Source: Gyromitra esculenta (lineage: Eukaryota > Ascomycota > Pezizomycetes > Pezizales > Discinaceae). Taken from it: 64,000 nt of DNA. The stretch is taken from the NCBI GenBank assembly GCA_038503075.1, contig JBCAML010000003.1, forward strand, positions 1,860,001-1,924,000. Reading direction: 5' to 3'. Below the pieces are notes generated by a model, which was given only the letters and a program-made list of their open reading frames with translations, ran no database searches and had not been told where the DNA came from. Position numbers and translations under genes: made by a program. Below, one piece after another: positions 58,909 through 64,000 of this stretch (positions are counted from its first letter, which is position 1; each line of letters begins with the position of its first letter).

Positions 58909-59755
58909 TTCCACCCCAAGGTCCTAGGAGTTCCGATCCCTTCGTTCGTTTTCAGGCACAGGAGCTATTCCTAGAAGAGTGGCGAAAAGGTAGTCTCACA
59001 ATCGGACGTTCATTCGCTAAATCCAGGGTATTTGGTGGAGCTTTGTACAGTCGCGTGCGCAAAGTTCTAGCACCTTGGAACTTATTAGCGGTAAACCAAA
59101 TAGCTGTAAGTCTAGCTAGGGAATAGTAAATCAAAAAGGAAGAAAATAATGAGATACTAAATAACATCCACCAACGTCACATAACTGCTGTCTATAGAAA
59201 TTATAGCCTCACTCAGCTGGCAATTGTGCTCAATGGAAAGGAGGGGTGCCAAGATTTTGCGAACGGGACTGTACTGCGGATGTAGGGGTAAATATGATTA
59301 ACTATGGCGTATCTTCTGAGACTTTTCAACAATCATATCTCCTCAACATCAATACAGTTATCAATTTCTATTTGCGATGATATTTAGAACAAAGCTTACT
59401 TTGCACTGTTACAGCTATTTTCACGATCGGGCTAGGAATGTGGTTTATATTCCGTGTTATCGAAAGCAACTTCTGTGCCACAATTCTCGTCATTTACCTC
59501 CACACCCGTGGTACCACGGATACCAGGGTAAGTCTGTGGGCAAGTGGCGGTGCAGCTCTTTCCCTAGGAACTCAAGCGCGTTTGGGTTTCGTCCTTTTGT
59601 GAGCTAACTCTGTTTAATATTTAATACATACATGTAACACTCTTAGTTCATTAGGGCTTTTATCAGGTCTCTCGGGAAGTTATGAAGGTGTGGGAAGTTA
59701 ACACCTCTTACTTGCACCACCACTTGTCCACAGACTTACCCTGGCATCCATAGTA

Positions 59756-59803
59756 CAGTCACTCACGGGGTGACGGCGAATCTTGTCTGATAGTGAATAG
59801 GGG
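59756..59803. mobile_element. Relic terminus of the 38.8-kb MITE family
   Basis: After a TA (59754-59755), the first 48 bases follow the TIR of the element at 38759: CAGTC, two changed bases, TCACGGGGTGA, then GCGAAT and a final AGGGG. The differences are nearly all transitions. No clean matching right end was found nearby. Confidence 0.6.
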
Positions 59804-60029
59804 CCGGCTACATCTCCAAACCGTAGGATTCGCAACTTTTTCACAAAACATTAGAAATTTTAGATTCCTAAGTCTATTATAGGTGTTATTTCAGTGCTAT
59901 TTTATTCTTGAATTCGGGGAATTACCATTGCTGGTTTAGTGCTTGGCCTGAGCAACCCTTATTCGCCATCAGTCCAAACCCAACAACGATAGCATCATCA
60001 AGGCTCACCCATCGTAAACAGTTCACTTG

Positions 60030-60119
60030 ATCAGCCACTGACCTCAGAGTGGCGTAGCGTACGTTCGGCTATCGCGGCCCTAGGTGTACGTCACCTTAGG
60101 GCCAAGCCCCGGCTGATCC
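60030..60119. repeat. Nested inverted repeat / hairpin
   Basis: The outer arms GATCAGCC (60030-60037) and GGCTGATC (60112-60119) enclose an inner near-perfect hairpin, GGCCCTAGGTG / CACCTTAGGGCC (60077-60104). Non-coding; could be a small foldback element. Confidence 0.5.
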
Positions 60120-61911
60120 GATGTTCCAAATAGCCAAGATTCTATCGCTTTTCAGCCGCCTATATTTCCCCCTCTGCTGTCTTCGTGCCTCATGATTCTC
60201 AGTCCTAGTAAAACCCAATATTCACACATCACGATCCAACAGATTCTCAGTCTCTCAGGTGAGCCGATTGACTTTTTGCTATCCTTGCACTTATATTATT
60301 GCCCTTACTTTCGCAGCTAGATGGGAATCACAGCCCATCAACATTATGGTGATTTCACACAAGTGATGGGTAACCTGAGAAACCTCCCATTGTTAATTAG
60401 TTGCAACCCCGTCTATACGTTTTTTGTTGATGAGGCCTATTGCTGCTTGGAACCTAATTTATTCATTATTGCAATCATTTGTTTCTACATGCCCTCAGCT
60501 TTTTCTTTCTTGGCCAAAAGATCACTAACGTTGGGGGCTCAAGAGCACCGAAATAGGCAATATCAATAAAATTATCGTACTTTCCCATCTTTCTGATCAA
60601 AGCGACAATGTGCTCCTCAATTTCTTCGTCTACTTCGCTAGTCGACACCAACAAGGAAAAGAGCCCGCTCGCCGGCGGTGGCATCTTGAGTACTGGCGGC
60701 GTTGGGAAGCCCCAGGGACAGAAATGTATTGACTGCGATGGTTACGAGTGTTGCTGGTAAGTTTACTTCCGTCTCATCACACCATAACAGCTCAGCGCCG
60801 TTGATTTCGTACTTCTGATAGTATTCCCTGTGTTATCATGTAAAATTTGCGTCATGAGGATTGTAGTGTTCCTAATACCTGATTCTAATGCCCAACCCAA
60901 GAGGTCGACTAATGCCACTTTATTATGGTTTTCATGGGTTTTCATGGGTTTATCTTTGTCTGGGAAATGCAGGGTATACAGTTGGATACAGAGAGTTTTG
61001 AGATCTAGGGGAGGAGTGCACTCAGGCTGTTGAGATGTCTGTATTACGTGTCAATATCATTGTTACCATTTAATCTATTAGTGACTATTATGAGAAGTAC
61101 CGTATTTCTGCCGCTAAAACAAAATAAGGTCACGAGGTAGGATATTTCTCGCGCAAGCCGTTTCCAGGCTAACAAGTGTTCCACAATGAGTTGCAACAGC
61201 CGTCTTTCATGACTCCTGCCAAGATATCATGATCTTGCACCAATCCTGCAGCCGCACGTCATCAGGTCTTTCAGTGCATCTCCCGAAGAGCTGGAGAGGG
61301 AAGTCGGCGAACGAGTGAGAGGGTAGAGTGACAAGCAACCAGCAGCCAACAGACTGGAAGCGAAAGACAAGAGAGGGAGAGGGAAGAGCAGGATAGGAAC
61401 AAACGACCTGAGAGACAGTCGTGGCCGCTAGCTGCTGGAATCCAGATCCACCATAGAGTTCTGACGGGAGATTCTCCATAGAAGAGACACGTTTTCCCAT
61501 CCAGATTTCTGGGGAACTGCTCCTGCGTTCAGCCTCCTTTCTCGCTTTTTTTCTTCTTCTCCCTTCCCCACAACTCGCCTGAGCTTGGTGATTTGCCCCA
61601 TCCCTTTTCTCATTCCCTCGGCTTAGCACAGCTCAATTGTCTCTTTGTGTCCTGCATTTCTCCTTGTGTTGATTACATATAAATCTTGTCTTTCAATTCT
61701 AACGACAACCACCAACCGTTGCATTCCTCATCACTGTTATCATCAGCATCACTCATCACATCGCGCCTACTCCACGGAAGCCTGCACTTGCCGAGACAGG
61801 CCGCCTAGCAACAACAATCACGTACCGCGGCAACAACAACCATTACCAATTACAATCTCCACCGTCTTCACAACCCTCACCATATTGGTTTGCTCAACCA
61901 GTTTCCCCAAA

Positions 61912-64000
61912 ATGAAGAAGCGTCTTTCGATGCTTCGGATACCACAGCTTCTGTTGTTGGTTACACTTTTGCTTTGTTTATTCTCATTAGTTCCTACAGT
62001 GACTGCCGTCGTCGAGGACTCGGGCCCGGTGACGAAGGTACATAAGGCTGGTGTTTGTGCGCTGCGTGGTCAGGTATGATTGCTTTCTGCTAGGTTAATG
62101 GCCGAGGTTAGGCTTACTAAAGCCCTTGCTAACAACTATATACAGTGCGGTAAAAAATCATTCTTTGGTGGACAATTGCCATGCCCAGACAACGAACCAG
62201 CCCGGGATCCGACTGATGCTGTGAGGGAGCAGCTCATCAATATATGCGGAGATGCTTGGAAGGAAGGCCCCGTGTGTTGTGAGAAAGACCAGGTATGTAG
62301 ACGTTGCCCAATGGTCTCGATATCCAAGTTTTACTTATATTTGAACCTAGCTCGATAATCTGGCCGGCAACCTCAAGAAAGCTGAAAACATGATCTCATC
62401 CTGCCCTGCTTGCAAAGCCAACTTTTTTAACCTCTTCTGCACATTTACTTGCTCGCCCGACCAATCGTTATTTGTAAACGTCACTTCAACTCAAACACTT
62501 GGCAACAAAAAGGAAATCGTCACGGAGCTGGATTATTTTGTTTCTGAAAAGTTTGGAAGTGGTTTCTACGACTCGTGCAAGGACGTCAAATTTTCTGCTA
62601 CCAATGGCTTCGTTATGGATCTCATCGGTGGTGGTGCGAAGGATTATCCGGCTTTCTTAAAATTTCTGGGAGATGAGAAACCCTTCGGGTCGCCGTTCCA
62701 GTTAAACTTCCCTGCGGATGACAAAGTTAATGCACCGATGGAACAAATGGACGAATCACCAAAAAGGTGCAACGATAAGGACGTAGCATACAGATGTGCT
62801 TGCGTTGACTGTCCCTCGGTTTGTCCAGCGTTACCAGAAGTTCACACAGGAAAGGATTGCAAAGTTGGGGTGGTTCCATGCTTTAGTTTTACAGTCATCG
62901 TCATTTATTCCGTTTCTCTATTTATAATTGTCGCCGGATATTGGGCACGCGTGGCCAGTAAGAAGATACATGAGAGATCTGAAAGGCGGCGGTTGTTGCG
63001 GGACACTGCGCCGAGCGATGACGAAGATGAAGGGGATGTCGTGAATTCTGGAATGATGGACAAGCCTTCTAGAGATTACCCCCTTAACACCCATCTGGAC
63101 AACTTTTTCTCCTGGCTCGGGGAGTCTTGTGCACATCTCCCTGCCCTGACGATAATGATCAGTGTGGTATGTGTGGGTCTTCTGAGTTTAGGTTGGTTAA
63201 ACTTCGCTGTGGAAAACGACCCCGTAAGGTTATGGGTTAGCCCTACCTCTGAAGCTGCCATGGAGAAACAGTTCTTTGATGAGAATTTTGGTCCATTCTA
63301 CCGCGTCCAACAGGCATTCCTCGTCAACGATACCACCAACGCTGGTCCTTCGCCAACTCTAGATTACGATGTTCTAGGTTGGTGGTTTGACGTGGAAAAC
63401 CGTATCCGTCGAATGAAGAGTTTGATGTACGGTGTTACCTTAGACGATGTCTGCCTTAAACCCACTGATTCTGGCTGTGTTGTCCAATCTGTAACTGGTT
63501 ATTTTGGGAATGACTTCTGGAATGTCAAGGAACCGACTTGGAAGAGAGATCTGAGATCATGTACAGCGCAGCCAGTGCAAAGTCAGTGTTTGCCAGATTT
63601 TGGACAGCCCTTAAATAAAGAGTTGCTGCTGGGAGGTTGGGAAGAAACAGGAGACGTGGTTGACGCGAAAGCTATGATCGTGACGTGGGTTTTAGAGAAT
63701 CATCCCGAAGGTTCTGAGGCACTTGAAAAGAGTATGGATTGGGAAACAAGCCTGAAGAGTACTTTAATTTTGGTACAGGGTGAAGCAAAAGAGAGGGGAT
63801 TAAGGTTGAGTTTTTCGACGGAAATTAGTTTGGAGGAGGAACTCAACAAGAGCACCAACACCGATGCGAAGATTGTGGTGATTAGTTACATCGCCATGTT
63901 TATCTATGCTAGCTTCGCTCTAGGAAGTACTAGCCTAGCAATCTCACATTTCTTCCATCAACCCAGCAAAATCCTTGTCGAGAGCAGGTTTACCCTTGGG
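61912..64000 (+). CDS. NCR1: Niemann-Pick type C1 sterol transporter, N-terminal part
   Basis: First 653 residues of an NPC1/Ncr1 vacuolar (lysosomal) membrane protein that moves sterols from the lumen into the membrane. Exons: 61912-62073, 62146-62292 and 62351 to beyond the window; both junctions are phase 0. A signal peptide (LLLLVTLLLCLFSLVPTVTA) leads into the Cys-rich luminal sterol-binding domain (AGVCALRGQCGKK, GPVCCEKDQ, CPACKANFFNLFCTFTCSPD, YRCACVDCPSVCP). TM1 is FTVIVIYSVSLFIIVAGYW and TM2 lies around LTIMISVVCVGLLSLGWL. The second luminal domain contains WVSPTSEAAMEKQFFDENFG and FYRVQQAF. The last helix visible is VVISYIAMFIYASFALG, and the sequence ends at SRFTLG, the entry to the sterol-sensing domain. 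The ATG was chosen for its position just before the signal peptide; the frame is open upstream to 61645. Confidence 0.95.

Larger units (their letters stand above)
58236..61911. other. Gene-poor region with MITE relics
   Basis: No recognisable gene over 3.7 kb. The region holds a TA-flanked 162-bp element (58628-58789) with a third related end (58882-58908), a relic end of the 38.8-kb MITE family (59756-59803) and a nested hairpin (60030-60119). ORFs at 59377-59607 (+), 60321-60569 (+), 60475-60684 (-), 60830-61033 (+) and 61207-61629 (-) lack motifs; the last lies over the NPC1 promoter. Confidence 0.55.

Noticed and set aside
61207..61629. 140-codon minus-strand ORF before NPC1
   Set aside because: No homology features; it overlaps the probable NPC1 promoter and 5' UTR.
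61645..61911. Upstream extension of the NPC1 reading frame
   Set aside because: The frame is open, but the residues are low-complexity and would place the signal peptide internally; the ATG at 61912 directly precedes it.

Overview
The window looks like a euchromatic contig from a filamentous ascomycete (Pezizomycotina). The evidence is short spliceosomal introns with GTRNGT donors and CTRAY-like branch sites, fungal protein versions (PDR-type ABC transporter, Kap123, Atg13, Bud22, Fmp52, DUF2433 metallophosphatase, fungal Not4 with its long C-terminus), and repeats whose copies differ mainly by C/T and G/A transitions, the pattern left by repeat-induced point mutation. The species cannot be named from sequence alone. 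For most genes I rebuilt the exon structure from splice sites and checked that reading phase closes across every junction.

Layout. 1-648 (+): C-terminus of a PDR/CDR-type ABC transporter. 1904-5541 (-): SNF2-family ATPase. 6108-10790 (-): IBTK-like ankyrin/RCC1/double-BTB protein. 10.8-14.5 kb: gene-poor, with a ~670 bp inverted-repeat unit, a dispersed repeat shared with 1.46 kb, and a stop-riddled GH5 beta-1,6-glucanase pseudogene. 14671-15941 (-): methylthioadenosine phosphorylase. 17.0-18.3 kb: a small secreted protein and a two-exon SANT-like orphan. 19089-20198 (-): amidoligase-family protein. 21486-25230 (-): importin Kap123. 25.2-33.4 kb: about 8 kb without a convincing gene, holding a LINE fragment, a MITE-like element and a degenerate minisatellite. 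33465-36790 (-): Atg13. 36.8-41.7 kb: a second gene desert with a clean 166 bp TA-flanked MITE. 41685-46712 (-): Not4. 48403-49538 (-): complex I 30 kDa subunit. 50110-51770 (-) and 51946-52967 (+): Bud22 and Trm7, divergent over 175 bp. 53696-56339 (-): DUF2433 metallophosphatase-like protein. 57408-58235 (-): Fmp52-like protein. 58.2-61.9 kb: MITE remnants and hairpins. 61912-64000 (+): 5' part of an NPC1 sterol transporter running off the window.

The genes are mostly unrelated housekeeping functions, as usual for a fungal chromosome arm. The one plausible functional pairing is Bud22 (18S rRNA maturation) with Trm7 (tRNA anticodon-loop 2'-O-methylation), both in translation-machinery biogenesis and sharing a short divergent promoter. 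I found no cluster that looks like a new defence, conflict or biosynthetic system. The most interesting points are the mutation-scarred glucanase, the repeated 8-mer palindrome TACATGTA confined to non-coding DNA (13 copies noted), related MITEs, and several unusual splice structures: a GC-AG intron in Kap123, a 34-nt exon in the complex I gene, and a 741-nt Not4 intron whose ends carry complementary tetranucleotide repeats.
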